From NCBI RefSeq assembly GCF_009674485.1, contig NZ_WKJJ01000012.1:1-64000 (forward strand): DNA of 64,000 nt, in the 5' to 3' direction. Made by a program: the position numbers and the translations under genes. Below, in pieces: positions 32,901-42,118 of this stretch. How positions within the stretch are numbered: the stretch's first letter is position 1; each line of letters opens with the position of its first letter. The stretch is from Pseudoduganella rivuli (lineage in GTDB: Bacteria > Pseudomonadota > Gammaproteobacteria > Burkholderiales > Burkholderiaceae_D). The notes under the pieces are model-generated. The model made no database searches and was not told where the DNA came from. It worked only from the letters and a program-made list of their open reading frames with translations.

Positions 32901-35291
32901 ATGAATAACAACCGCCGGCAATTCCTCACTGCTTCCTCCACCCTCGCGGGCATGGCTGCCCTGCCCGCCTCCAGCGTGCTCGCCGCCGCTGCCACGCGCC
33001 CCTTGTACAAAGACGCCAGTGCGCCCGTCGCGGCGCGCGTGAAGGACCTGTTGAGCCGCATGACGCTCGAAGAAAAAGCCGCGCAAATGCTGTGCGTCTG
33101 GAGTGGCAAGCGCGCCATTGAAGACCAGCGTGGCGACTTCTCCGCGCAACAGGCGTCGCAAGTCTATCCGCACGGGCTGGGCATGATCGCCCGTCCATCC
33201 GACCACCAGGGCGGCGCCACGCCCGGCGGCGCAGGGGACGACGGCGCACGCGCCAACCGCAGCGCACGGGAAACCGCCGACTATTCGAACGCCGCGCAAA
33301 AGTGGGCGATGGAACAGACGCGCCTCGGCATTCCGTTGTTCCTGCATGAGGAATCGCTGCACGGTTATGCGGCCAAGGATGCGACCAGCTTCCCGCAAGC
33401 CATTGCCCTGGCCTCGACCTTCGACACGGCGCTGGTCCGTAAAGTGTTCAGCGTGGCGGCGCGCGAAATGCGGGCGCGCGGCGCCAACCTGGCGCTGGCG
33501 CCGGTGGTCGACGTGGCGCGCGAACCGCGCTGGGGCCGCATTGAAGAAACCTTTGGCGAAGATGCGCATGTGTGTGCGGAAATCGGCAAGGCCGCCGTGC
33601 TGGGCTTCCAGGGCGAACAGCGCAAGCTGGCCAGGGACAAGGTGTACACCACGCTGAAGCACATGACGGGCCACGGACAACCGGAAAGCGGCACCAATGT
33701 GGGGCCGGCGGAAGTCACGGAGCGCACCCTGCGCGAAGAATTCCTGCCGCCCTTCGAGCGCATCATCAAGGAGACACACGTTGCGGCCGTGATGCCGTCG
33801 TATAACGAGATTGGCGGCCTGCCATCGCACGCGCACCGCTGGCTGCTGAAGAAAGTGCTGCGCGACGAATGGGGTTTCAAGGGTGTGACGGTGTCCGATT
33901 ACCTGGGCATCCAGGAACTCATCACGCGCCACCGCCTGGCCGACACGCCCCAGGATGCGGCCGTGCATGCCGTCAAAGCCGGTGTCGATATCGAAACGCC
34001 AGATGCCTTTGGCTACAAGCTGCTGCCGCAGCTAGTGAAGGAAAAACGCATTTCCGAGGCGGAAATCGATGCGGTGGTGGCGCGCATCCTGGAATTGAAG
34101 TTCTATTCCGGCCTGTTCGAGCAGCCGTATGTCGACGCCTCGCAGGCCGAACAATTGACCGCCACGCCGGACGCGGTGGCGCTGGCGCGCGAAGCGGCCG
34201 TGCGCGCTTGCGTACTGCTGAAGAACGACAAGGGCGTGCTGCCGCTGAATGCGAAAAAGGTAGGAAAAGTGCTGTTGCTGGGCACCCACGCAAAGGATTG
34301 CCCGATCGGCGGCTATTCCGACGTCCCGCGCCACGTGGTGTCGATTTATGAAGGATTAAAAGCGGAAAGCGAGCGCCAGGGTTTCCCGTTCGCCTACGCC
34401 GAAGGCGTGCGCATTACGGAAGAACGCCTCTGGGGCAAGGATGAAATCAAGTTCACGCCGCCGGAAGTCAATGCGAAGCTGATCGCCGAAGCCGTGGCGG
34501 CAGCCCAATCCGCCGACACCATCATCATGGTACTGGGCGACAACGAACAGACCAGCCGCGAAGCGTGGTCCGACCAGCACCTGGGCGACCGCCAGTCGCT
34601 GGATTTGATGGGCCAGCAAAACGCGCTGGCGCAAGCCATCTTCGACCTCGGCAAACCAACGGTGGTATTCCTGCTCAACGGCCGTCCATTGTCCGTCAAC
34701 CTGCTGGCCGAACGCGCCGACGCGCTGATCGAAGGGTGGTACCTGGGCCAGGAAACCGGCCATGCGGCGGCGGACCTGTTGTTCGGCCGGGCGAACCCGG
34801 GCGGCAAGCTGCCCGTCACGATTGCCCGCAACGTCGGCCAATTGCCGATGTTCTACAACCACAAGCCTTCCGCGCGGCGCGGCTATATCGATGGTTCGAC
34901 TAAACCGCTGTACCCGTTCGGCTTTGGCCTCAGCTACACGACGTTCGCCTTTTCCGCACCCGTGCTGTCGCAGGCGTCCATTGCGCGCAACGGCGCCACC
35001 CAAGTGGCCGTGAACGTCACCAATACGGGCAAGGTGGCGGGCGATGAAGTGGTGCAGCTGTATATCCGCGACGACATCAGTTCCGTCACGCGTCCCGTGC
35101 TGGAACTGAAAGGCTTCCAGCGCATCACGCTGGCGCCGGGAGAAACCCGCACCGTCACGTTCGACATCGGTGTGCCGCAGCTACAGTTCCATAACGCGCA
35201 AATGCAGCGCGTGGTGGAACCGGGCAGCTTTACGGTGTCGGTCGGGCCGAATAGCGTGGAGTTGAAGCAGGTGAAATTGATGGTGGTGTGA
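32901..35291 (+). CDS. Tat-exported GH3 glycoside hydrolase (beta-glucosidase/beta-xylosidase)
   Basis: A 796-residue family 3 glycosidase. The N-terminus has a twin-arginine signal (RRQFLTASSTLAG) and a signal region to about residue 32, so it acts folded in the periplasm. The (beta/alpha)8 domain has ALAPVVDVAREPRWGRIEETFGED, KHMTGHGQPESGTN and the nucleophile aspartate at about residue 333 in TVSDYLGI. The alpha/beta sandwich and a fibronectin III-like C-domain (VTNTGKVAGDEVVQLYI) follow. It would release monosaccharide from oligosaccharide brought in by the TonB receptor, then imported by XylFGH. BglX-like length; glucose or xylose specificity cannot be fixed from sequence. Confidence 0.9.
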   Translation: MNNNRRQFLTASSTLAGMAALPASSVLAAAATRPLYKDASAPVAARVKDLLSRMTLEEKAAQMLCVWSGKRAIEDQRGDFSAQQASQVYPHGLGMIARPSDHQGGATPGGAGDDGARANRSARETADYSNAAQKWAMEQTRLGIPLFLHEESLHGYAAKDATSFPQAIALASTFDTALVRKVFSVAAREMRARGANLALAPVVDVAREPRWGRIEETFGEDAHVCAEIGKAAVLGFQGEQRKLARDKVYTTLKHMTGHGQPESGTNVGPAEVTERTLREEFLPPFERIIKETHVAAVMPSYNEIGGLPSHAHRWLLKKVLRDEWGFKGVTVSDYLGIQELITRHRLADTPQDAAVHAVKAGVDIETPDAFGYKLLPQLVKEKRISEAEIDAVVARILELKFYSGLFEQPYVDASQAEQLTATPDAVALAREAAVRACVLLKNDKGVLPLNAKKVGKVLLLGTHAKDCPIGGYSDVPRHVVSIYEGLKAESERQGFPFAYAEGVRITEERLWGKDEIKFTPPEVNAKLIAEAVAAAQSADTIIMVLGDNEQTSREAWSDQHLGDRQSLDLMGQQNALAQAIFDLGKPTVVFLLNGRPLSVNLLAERADALIEGWYLGQETGHAAADLLFGRANPGGKLPVTIARNVGQLPMFYNHKPSARRGYIDGSTKPLYPFGFGLSYTTFAFSAPVLSQASIARNGATQVAVNVTNTGKVAGDEVVQLYIRDDISSVTRPVLELKGFQRITLAPGETRTVTFDIGVPQLQFHNAQMQRVVEPGSFTVSVGPNSVELKQVKLMVV

Positions 35292-35310
35292 CACTGACAT
35301 GCGGTGGCGG

Positions 35311-37233
35311 TCAGCGCAACGCCAGCGCCGTCCGTCCCGAACCACCACCGCTGCCGCTGCCGCTGGTATCGAGCTTGAACGTCCCGATCACCTGCTCCAG
35401 CTGCGCCGCCTGCTCCTGCAGCGACTGCGCGGCGGCAGCAGCTTCCTCCACCAGCGCGGCATTTTGCTGGGTCGCGTCATCCATCTGCGTGATCGACAAA
35501 TTGACCTGGCCGATGCCGTCGCTCTGCTCATGGCTGGCGGTGGTGATTTCCGCCATCAGCGTGGCCACGTGCTGCACGGATTTCACGATGTCGCTCATGG
35601 CGTCGCCCGCCGTATCGACCATCTTGCCGCCTGCTTCCACCTTGCCGACGGAGTCCACGATCAATTCCTTGATTTCCTTGGCCGCGGCGGCGGAACGCTG
35701 CGCCAGCGAGCGCACTTCGGACGCCACCACCGCAAAGCCCCGGCCCTGTTCACCGGCGCGGGCCGCTTCCACGGCCGCGTTCAAGGCCAGGATATTGGTC
35801 TGGAACGCGATGCCATCGATGACGCCAATGATGTCGGACATTTTTTGCGAACTGGCCGTGATCTGGCCCATCATGTCCACCACGCTGGCCACCACCTGGC
35901 CGCCCTTGACGGCGGCATTGGTGGTCTCCGCCACCAGCTTGTTGGCTTCTTCGGCGTTGGCGGAATTCTGCTTGACGGTGGACGTCAGCTCTTCCATCGC
36001 GGCAGCGGTTTCCTCGAGGTTCGATGCCTGGTGTTCGGTGCGGGCCGACAAGTCGAAATTACCGGAAGCGATTTCGGACGACGCGGTGGAAATCATCGCC
36101 GTGCTGTCGCGTACTTTCAACATCGTGCTGTTCAGCGATGACACGAACTTGTTGAACGCGTGGGCCAGCGCGCCCACTTCATCTTCGGATTCCACCGGCA
36201 TGCGGCGGCTCAGGTCACCTTCACCGCTGGCGATTTCCGTCAGCATTTCCGCCGCATGGGCGACCGGCGCGGCAATGGCGCGCGCCACGAAGAAGATGGC
36301 GATCATGCCGATACCGCCCCCAATCAGCGCGCCGACCAGTGCGGAAATCATGGCCGAGCGGCCGATATTGCCCAGCACTTCGGATTCCGGCACTTCCGCG
36401 ATGACATAGGCATTCAATTCCGGGATGAAGGACGACGCCACGAATTGCGGCCCCCCCTCTCCTTTGAAGCGCCCATGGGCGAATTTCTGGCCGCCCAGCA
36501 GTTCTTTGGCCAGGTCGGCGCTGAAGCCCGGCATATCTTTCAGAAAGTGCTTGCCATCGACCAGCGCGGGATTGCGGTGCACGAGGATGGCGCCGTTCGG
36601 CCGCACCAGCGCGACGGATCCGGATTTGCCCAATTTGTAGCTGCGGATGGTGTCCGCCAGCGTATTGACGGCCAGGCCCAGTCCCGCCACGGCCAGCTTG
36701 CCGCCGGCCGTCTGCACGCGGGTATTAATGAACAACATGTATTTGTCGGCGCTGACATCCTTGTCGATGTCCAGCGTGTACGGCAAACCGCCGTTGAGGA
36801 AACCGTAAAACCACTGGTCGCTGGCCTTGTCCTTCGACAGCGTACGGTCATAGCCCGCATCCGTGAAGTATTTACCGGTCGCATGCGACACCCAGAATAC
36901 CGTGGCGGCGTTGTTTTTGGATTTCAGCTGCTTCGCATACTTTTTCCAGGCTTCCGCCCCCTCGTCCGGCAAGCCAGCCTCTTCCCAGTCATGCAGGAAA
37001 GTATCGTTGGCCAGCGTTTGCGACACCGACAGCGGCTGGTTAATCTGGCGCAGGACGTCGTTGCGGATTTCACCGATTTGCGCCGGCAATTCCTGCTCGA
37101 CCACGCGCACGCGCGCGTTCTCGCTGGTCATATAGACGCTCAGTGACGAAGAAATCAGAATGAATAGTAACAAGCACAAACCCATGGCGAGCATAAGTTT
37201 GTTCTTGATGGACAGTCGTCGCAGCAAGGCCAT
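35311..37233 (-). CDS. methyl-accepting chemotaxis protein
   Basis: A 640-residue chemoreceptor. A transmembrane helix at about 13-35 is followed by a large periplasmic sensor (about 36-280, double-Cache-like: [55 protein letters not shown]), a second membrane segment at about 285-312, HAMP, and the cytoplasmic signalling hairpin with [20 protein letters not shown] and [14 protein letters not shown]. The C-terminus lacks an NWETF-type pentapeptide, so CheR/CheB adaptation would depend on other receptors. It is convergent with the GH3 gene (19 bp apart). The ligand is not known; the Cache type often binds organic acids or amino acids. Confidence 0.93.
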   Translation of the reverse strand: MALLRRLSIKNKLMLAMGLCLLLFILISSSLSVYMTSENARVRVVEQELPAQIGEIRNDVLRQINQPLSVSQTLANDTFLHDWEEAGLPDEGAEAWKKYAKQLKSKNNAATVFWVSHATGKYFTDAGYDRTLSKDKASDQWFYGFLNGGLPYTLDIDKDVSADKYMLFINTRVQTAGGKLAVAGLGLAVNTLADTIRSYKLGKSGSVALVRPNGAILVHRNPALVDGKHFLKDMPGFSADLAKELLGGQKFAHGRFKGEGGPQFVASSFIPELNAYVIAEVPESEVLGNIGRSAMISALVGALIGGGIGMIAIFFVARAIAAPVAHAAEMLTEIASGEGDLSRRMPVESEDEVGALAHAFNKFVSSLNSTMLKVRDSTAMISTASSEIASGNFDLSARTEHQASNLEETAAAMEELTSTVKQNSANAEEANKLVAETTNAAVKGGQVVASVVDMMGQITASSQKMSDIIGVIDGIAFQTNILALNAAVEAARAGEQGRGFAVVASEVRSLAQRSAAAAKEIKELIVDSVGKVEAGGKMVDTAGDAMSDIVKSVQHVATLMAEITTASHEQSDGIGQVNLSITQMDDATQQNAALVEEAAAAAQSLQEQAAQLEQVIGTFKLDTSGSGSGGGSGRTALALR

Positions 37234-37329
37234 TGGAGCACTCCCGATATTTTATGAGTGGCCGTTCCTTGATAGCCGGCCTTTATTTAAGTGTACATAG
37301 AACCCTTATATGCACGCACTTATTTTGCT

Positions 37330-38241
37330 TCATTTGTTGCGCGTCCAGTAGCCCGATTGCGCGTATACCTGCTTTAACTCGTCTATAAAGAAACGTATCT
37401 TGGCAGGCAAGTGTCTTTGTTGTAGATAAACCGCCATGATGTCGTAATCGGGCAACGCGAAGTCGTCCAGCACGGTGATCAGGCTGCCCTCGGCCAGCTG
37501 AGACTGGATCTCCCACGTCGAGCGCCACGCCAGCCCCAGCCCTTCGCACGCCCAGCGGTGCAACAGTTCGCCATCATTGCAATCGAGGTTGCCTTGCACT
37601 TTCACGGTGACGGGTTTGCCGCCCTGCTGGAAGTACCAACCGCGCTGCTGGCCGCCCTGCAGGTTGAACGCCAGGCAATTGTGGTGCGCCAGGTCGTCCA
37701 GGGTGCGGGGAATACCCATGCGGTCAAAGTAATCCGGTGTCCCGCATACGACACGGCGGTTCTTCGCCAGCCGCACCGCCACGAAGCTGGGATCGATGAC
37801 GCCGCCGATGCGGATACCCAGGTCATAACCCTGCCGCACCAGGTCGATCACCTGGTCGGTCAGGTTGAACGACAACTGCACGTCCGGATTTTTTTTCAGG
37901 AAGGCCGGCGCGTGCGGCGCAACATGCTGCCGCCCGAACGACGCGGGCGCCGACACGATCAGGTGGCCGGTGGCCTTGTGCCGCCCTTCCGCGATATTGC
38001 GCTCCGCCACGTCGAAATCAGAGAGCAGTTTGCGGCAATCGTCGAGGAACACATTGCCCTGTTCCGTCAACGTCAAATGGCGCGTGGTGCGGTGCATCAG
38101 CTTGACGCCGAGGCGTTTCTCCAACGCATCAATTCGGCGTCCCAGCATCACCGGCGTAATGTTTTGCACCAATGCGGCCGCCGCCAAAGATCCTTTTTCG
38201 ACCACCGCCACGAAGGCTTCGATTTGTTTGAATTTATCCAT
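37330..38241 (-). CDS. LysR-family transcriptional regulator
   Basis: A 303-residue LysR regulator: winged helix-turn-helix at about 1-60 ([59 protein letters not shown]), then an effector-binding domain ([41 protein letters not shown]). It is divergent from gcl and separated from it by 132 bp that contains a near-perfect palindrome 10 bp from its own start. It is the expected activator of the glyoxylate genes by position; the inducer (possibly glyoxylate or a C3 acid) is not shown by sequence. Confidence 0.9.
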   Translation of the reverse strand: MDKFKQIEAFVAVVEKGSLAAAALVQNITPVMLGRRIDALEKRLGVKLMHRTTRHLTLTEQGNVFLDDCRKLLSDFDVAERNIAEGRHKATGHLIVSAPASFGRQHVAPHAPAFLKKNPDVQLSFNLTDQVIDLVRQGYDLGIRIGGVIDPSFVAVRLAKNRRVVCGTPDYFDRMGIPRTLDDLAHHNCLAFNLQGGQQRGWYFQQGGKPVTVKVQGNLDCNDGELLHRWACEGLGLAWRSTWEIQSQLAEGSLITVLDDFALPDYDIMAVYLQQRHLPAKIRFFIDELKQVYAQSGYWTRNK

Positions 38242-38250
38242 GTCAACATT

Positions 38251-38273
38251 ATTCCATACTTGGAGTATCGAAT
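38251..38273. promoter_or_regulatory. near-perfect palindrome, likely LysR binding site
   Basis: The arms ATTCCATACT (38251-38260) and AGTATCGAAT (38264-38273) match as a dyad at 9 of 10 positions with a 3-bp centre. It lies 10 bp upstream of the LysR start codon and fits an autoregulated, divergent gcl control site. It contains T-N11-A patterns typical for LysR proteins. Confidence 0.6.
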
Positions 38274-38373
38274 AAACCGATTGTTTGTGGTCTTATCAAG
38301 CGAAGTCATCGCCTATAGCATACAAAACATCCGCAACAGGTTCACAAACCAACAAACACTCAGGAGAACAGAA

Positions 38374-40116
38374 ATGGCAAAGATGAAGGCAGCTGACGCA
38401 GCCGTCCACGTGATGCAGAAAGAAGGCATCAATGTCGCTTTCGGCGTACCGGGCGCAGCAATCAACCCACTGTACGCCGCGCTGAAGCGTAACGGTACCA
38501 TCAAGCACGTGCTGGGCCGCCACGTTGAAGGCGCTTCGCACATGGCTGAAGGTTACACCCGTGCCGCTCCAGGCAACATCGGCGTCTGCATCGGCACCTC
38601 TGGTCCTGCCGGCACCGACATGATCACCGGCCTGTACTCCGCACAAGCCGACTCGATTCCTATCCTGTGCATTACCGGCCAGGCACCGCGCGCCCGCCTG
38701 CACAAGGAAGACTTCCAGGCAGTGAACATCGCTGAAATCGCCAAGCCAGTGACCAAGTGGGCCACCACCGTGCTGGAACCGGCACAAGTGCCACGCGTGT
38801 TCCAGCAAGCATTCCACCTGATGCGCTCCGGCCGTCCAGGTCCGGTGCTGATCGACCTGCCATTCGACGTGATGCAAGCCGAGATCGAATTCGATCCGGA
38901 CACCTACACCCCGATGGAAGTGTACAAGCCACGTGCTTCCCGCGCCCAGATCGAAAAAGCGCTGGAAATGCTGAACGACGCGGACCGTCCACTGATCACC
39001 GCCGGCGGCGGCATCATCAACGCCAACGCATCGGCACTGCTGCAGGAATTCGCTGAAATCGTCAACGTGCCTGTGATCCCGACCCTGATGGGCTGGGGCA
39101 CCATCCCTGACGACCACCCGCTGATGGCTGGTATGGCCGGCCTGCAAACCTCGCACCGTTATGGCAACGCCACCGTGCTGGCTTCGGACTTCGTCTGCGG
39201 TATCGGTAACCGTTGGGCCAACCGCCACACCGGCTCGGTCGAAGTGTTCACCGAAGGCCGTAAATTCGTCCACGTGGACATCGAGCCAACCCAGATCGGC
39301 CGCGTCTTCGGTCCGGACCTGGGCATCGTGTCCGACGCAGGCTACGCATTGGAACTGTTCGTCGAAGTGGCGAAAGAGTGGAAAGCCGCCGGCAAGCTGA
39401 AAGACCGCACCGGCTGGGTACACCAGTGCCAGGAACGCAAGCGCACCATGCTGCGTAAGACCGACTTCGACCAGGTGCCAGTGAAGCCACTGCGCGTGTA
39501 CGAAGAAATGAACAAATACTTCGGCCGCAACACCCGCTACGTGTCCGCCATCGGCCTGTCGCAAATCGCCGCCGCGCAATTCCTGCACGTGTACGAGCCA
39601 CGCAACTGGATCAACTGCGGCCAGGCCGGTCCTCTGGGCTGGACCATCCCTGCGGCGCTGGGCGTGCGGACTGCCGATCCGAAGACCGACATCGTCGCGA
39701 TTTCCGGTGACTACGACTTCCAGTTCCTGATCGAAGAACTGGCCGTGGGCGCGCAATTCAAGCTGCCGTACATCCACGTGCTGGTCAACAACTCGTACCT
39801 GGGCCTGATCCGTCAATCCCAGCGCGGCTTCGACATGGATTACTGCGTGCAGCTGGCGTTCGAAAATATCAACTCGCCGGAAGTCAACGGCTACGGCGTC
39901 GACCACGTCGCTGTCGTCGAAGGCCTGGGTTGCAAGGCGATCCGTGTGCACAACCCTGACGACATCATCCCTGCCTTCGAGAAGGCGCGTGAACTGATGG
40001 CGCAGTACAGCGTGCCGGTCGTGGTGGAAGTGATCCTGGAGCGCGTGACCAATATCGCGATGGGCACCGAGATCAACAACATCACCGAGTTCAACGAAGT
40101 GATCGACCTGAAGTAA
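38374..40116 (+). CDS. gcl: glyoxylate carboligase (tartronate-semialdehyde synthase)
   Basis: A 580-residue ThDP- and FAD-dependent enzyme joining two glyoxylate molecules to tartronate semialdehyde with loss of CO2. It has the N-terminal pyrimidine-binding segment [18 protein letters not shown], the family sequence [17 protein letters not shown] and the C-terminal ThDP motif [30 protein letters not shown]. Gcl has Val instead of the usual catalytic Glu in the FGVPGA area, and FGVPGAAIN fits that. CAGGAG lies upstream of the ATG at 38374; a longer frame to 37558 overlaps the divergent LysR gene and is not coding. Strong codon bias suggests high expression. Confidence 0.95.
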   Translation: MAKMKAADAAVHVMQKEGINVAFGVPGAAINPLYAALKRNGTIKHVLGRHVEGASHMAEGYTRAAPGNIGVCIGTSGPAGTDMITGLYSAQADSIPILCITGQAPRARLHKEDFQAVNIAEIAKPVTKWATTVLEPAQVPRVFQQAFHLMRSGRPGPVLIDLPFDVMQAEIEFDPDTYTPMEVYKPRASRAQIEKALEMLNDADRPLITAGGGIINANASALLQEFAEIVNVPVIPTLMGWGTIPDDHPLMAGMAGLQTSHRYGNATVLASDFVCGIGNRWANRHTGSVEVFTEGRKFVHVDIEPTQIGRVFGPDLGIVSDAGYALELFVEVAKEWKAAGKLKDRTGWVHQCQERKRTMLRKTDFDQVPVKPLRVYEEMNKYFGRNTRYVSAIGLSQIAAAQFLHVYEPRNWINCGQAGPLGWTIPAALGVRTADPKTDIVAISGDYDFQFLIEELAVGAQFKLPYIHVLVNNSYLGLIRQSQRGFDMDYCVQLAFENINSPEVNGYGVDHVAVVEGLGCKAIRVHNPDDIIPAFEKARELMAQYSVPVVVEVILERVTNIAMGTEINNITEFNEVIDLK

Positions 40117-40136
40117 TTGAAGTAATTGGCAGCACG

Positions 40137-40158
40137 GCGGGGGACTCGCCTCCCCCGC
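40137..40158 (+). other. intercistronic hairpin in the gcl operon
   Basis: A perfect 8-bp GC-rich stem (40137-40144 with 40151-40158) and a 6-nt loop lie between gcl and hyi. No T-run follows, so it more likely stabilises or processes the gcl message than stops transcription. Confidence 0.45.
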
Positions 40159-40195
40159 ATGTAACACCAGACGATATACAAAAAGGACATACGAC

Positions 40196-40975
40196 ATGCC
40201 AAAGTTCGCCGCCAACCTGACCATGCTGTTCAATGAACTGCATTTCCTGGACCGCTTCAGCGCCGCCGCGCGCGCCGGTTTCAAAGGGGTCGAATTCCTG
40301 TTCCCGTACGATTTCGAGCCGGAGCAACTGGCTGAAAAACTGCACCAGTTCCAGCTGGAGATGGTGTTGCACAACCTGCCGGCCGGCCACTGGGCGGGCG
40401 GTGAACGCGGTATCGCGTGCCTGCCGGACCGTATTGCCGAGTTCGAGCAAGGCGTGGAACAAGCGATCCGCTATGCCAAAGTACTGAAAACCCAGCGCAT
40501 CAACTGCCTGGTCGGCATTCCGCCAGCCAACGTGGAAAAGCAAAAAGCGCAAGACACGCTGGTGCGCAACCTGAAGTTCGCCGCGAAAGAGCTGAAAGCC
40601 GCCGGTATTCCGCTGCTGATCGAACCGATCAACACCTTCGACATTCCCGGCTTCTTCCTGTCGGGCACGAAACAAGGCCTGGACCTGATCGAAGCCGTGG
40701 GTTCGGACAACCTGTTCCTGCAGTACGACATCTACCACATGCAGCGCATGGAAGGCGAGCTGGCGAACACCATCAAGAACAACCTGTCCGTCATCAAGCA
40801 CATCCAGCTGGCTGACAACCCGGGCCGCTTCGAACCCGGCACCGGCGAGATCAACTACCGCTTCCTGTTGAACTACCTGGATGAAATCGGCTACGACGGC
40901 TGGGTCGGCTGCGAATACAAGCCGAAGAACGGCACCGTGGACGGCCTGGGCTGGCGCCAGGCACTGGCTTCGTAA
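40196..40975 (+). CDS. hyi: hydroxypyruvate isomerase
   Basis: A 259-residue TIM-barrel isomerase of the AP-endonuclease-2 superfamily that interconverts hydroxypyruvate and tartronate semialdehyde, between Gcl and GlxR. Signatures include FAANLTMLFNELHFLDRFSAAARAGFKGVEFLFPYDF at the start, EPINTFDIPGFFL with metal-ligand Glu, and HIQLADNPGRFEPGTGEINY with the His/Asp ligand group. AAGGA sits 7 bases before the ATG. It is the second gene of gcl-hyi-glxR. No ttuD-type hydroxypyruvate reductase or glycerate kinase is in the window. Confidence 0.95.
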   Translation: MPKFAANLTMLFNELHFLDRFSAAARAGFKGVEFLFPYDFEPEQLAEKLHQFQLEMVLHNLPAGHWAGGERGIACLPDRIAEFEQGVEQAIRYAKVLKTQRINCLVGIPPANVEKQKAQDTLVRNLKFAAKELKAAGIPLLIEPINTFDIPGFFLSGTKQGLDLIEAVGSDNLFLQYDIYHMQRMEGELANTIKNNLSVIKHIQLADNPGRFEPGTGEINYRFLLNYLDEIGYDGWVGCEYKPKNGTVDGLGWRQALAS

Positions 40976-41051
40976 TACCTGCAATTATGTGGATGCCCGG
41001 CCTGAAGGCCCGGCACCCATGTCTTCCCAACAACTACTAGGAGAATTTATC

Positions 41052-41939
41052 ATGGCAAAACTCGGTTTTATCGGCCTGGGCATCATGGGCGCACCAATGG
41101 CTGGCCACCTGCAAGCCGGCGGTCACAAGCTGTACCTGCACGACGTGAAAAACCCGCCGGCATCGCTGGTTGAAGGCGGCGCGACCGTCTGCACCTCGGC
41201 TGCCGAAGTGGCCAAGCGCGCCGACATCATCTTCCTGATGGTGCCGGACACCCCGCACGTGGAAGAAGTGCTGTTCTCGGAAGAAGGCATCGCCGCCGGC
41301 CTGACCGCCGGCAAGATCGTGGTCGACATGTCGTCGATCTCGCCGATCGCCACCAAGGAATTCGCCAAGAAGATCAACAAGAAGTCCTGCGCTTACCTGG
41401 ACGCGCCAGTGTCCGGCGGCGAAGTGGGCGCCAAGGCCGCATCGCTGACCATTATGGTTGGCGGTCCTCAGGAAGCCTTCGACACCGTCAAGCCACTGTT
41501 CGACCTGATGGGCAAGAACATCACGCTGGTGGGCGGCAACGGCGACGGCCAGACCACCAAGGTGGCGAACCAGATCATCGTGGCGTTGAACATCCAGGCT
41601 GTTGCTGAAGCCCTGCTGTTCGCCTCGAAAGCCGGCGCCGATCCAGCCAAAGTGCGTGAAGCGCTGATGGGTGGTTTCGCATCGTCCCGTATCCTGGAAG
41701 TGCACGGCGAGCGCATGGTGAAGCGTACCTTCAACCCTGGCTTCCGTATTTCGCTGCACCAGAAGGACTTGAACCTGGCGCTGCAAGGCGCGAAAGCCCT
41801 GGGCGTATCGCTGCCGAACACCTCGGCTACCCAGGAATTGATGAACGCCTGCGCCGCCAACGGTCTGTCCGGTCTGGACCACTCGGCCCTGTGCCAGGCC
41901 ATCGAACTGATGTCCAACCACAAAATCGCACAAGGTTAA
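41052..41939 (+). CDS. glxR: 2-hydroxy-3-oxopropionate reductase (tartronate semialdehyde reductase)
   Basis: A 295-residue beta-hydroxyacid dehydrogenase reducing tartronate semialdehyde to D-glycerate with NAD(P)H. The N-terminal Rossmann motif is GFIGLGIMGAPMAGHL. DAPVSGGEVGAKAASLTIMVGG contains the substrate-binding stretch, and GNGDGQTTKVANQIIV has the catalytic lysine (K in TTKVAN). The start ATG 41052 has AGGAG nine bases upstream; the frame continues upstream through the hyi end but is not coding there. A strong terminator begins 14 bp after the stop, so it closes gcl-hyi-glxR. Confidence 0.95.
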   Translation: MAKLGFIGLGIMGAPMAGHLQAGGHKLYLHDVKNPPASLVEGGATVCTSAAEVAKRADIIFLMVPDTPHVEEVLFSEEGIAAGLTAGKIVVDMSSISPIATKEFAKKINKKSCAYLDAPVSGGEVGAKAASLTIMVGGPQEAFDTVKPLFDLMGKNITLVGGNGDGQTTKVANQIIVALNIQAVAEALLFASKAGADPAKVREALMGGFASSRILEVHGERMVKRTFNPGFRISLHQKDLNLALQGAKALGVSLPNTSATQELMNACAANGLSGLDHSALCQAIELMSNHKIAQG

Positions 41940-41953
41940 TTTGTGCCAGTAAA

Positions 41954-41978
41954 AGCGGGGCGCTGCCCCGCTTTTTTT
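41954..41978 (+). terminator. terminator after glxR
   Basis: The stem AGCGGGGC/GCCCCGCT has a 3-nt loop and is followed by a run of T (TTTTTTT, ends about 41978), a textbook intrinsic terminator for the gcl-hyi-glxR transcript. Confidence 0.9.
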
Positions 41979-42009
41979 ACGCCTGAATTTCCGCCGTCGC
42001 GGCAACCAT

Positions 42010-42088
42010 CGTAGGGCGGGTTTTACAAACCCGCCATGGTGGCGCCGTCGAAACGCTCGCACGGCGGCTTTGTAAAAGCCGCCCTACG
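42010..42088. repeat. palindromic intergenic repeat, copy C
   Basis: The outer arms are CGTAGGGCGG (42010-42019) and CCGCCCTACG (42079-42088), with hairpins at 42015-42035 and 42063-42083. The last 26 nt (42063-42088) are identical to 3050-3075 in copy A. It lies between the glxR terminator and pyk. Confidence 0.75.
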
Positions 42089-42118
42089 GATAATCAACAC
42101 CTGATACAAAGATTTATC

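Noticed and set aside
38296-40374. Long minus-strand open frame opposite gcl
   Set aside because: Gcl is complete and conserved on the plus strand; the antisense frame has no family features.
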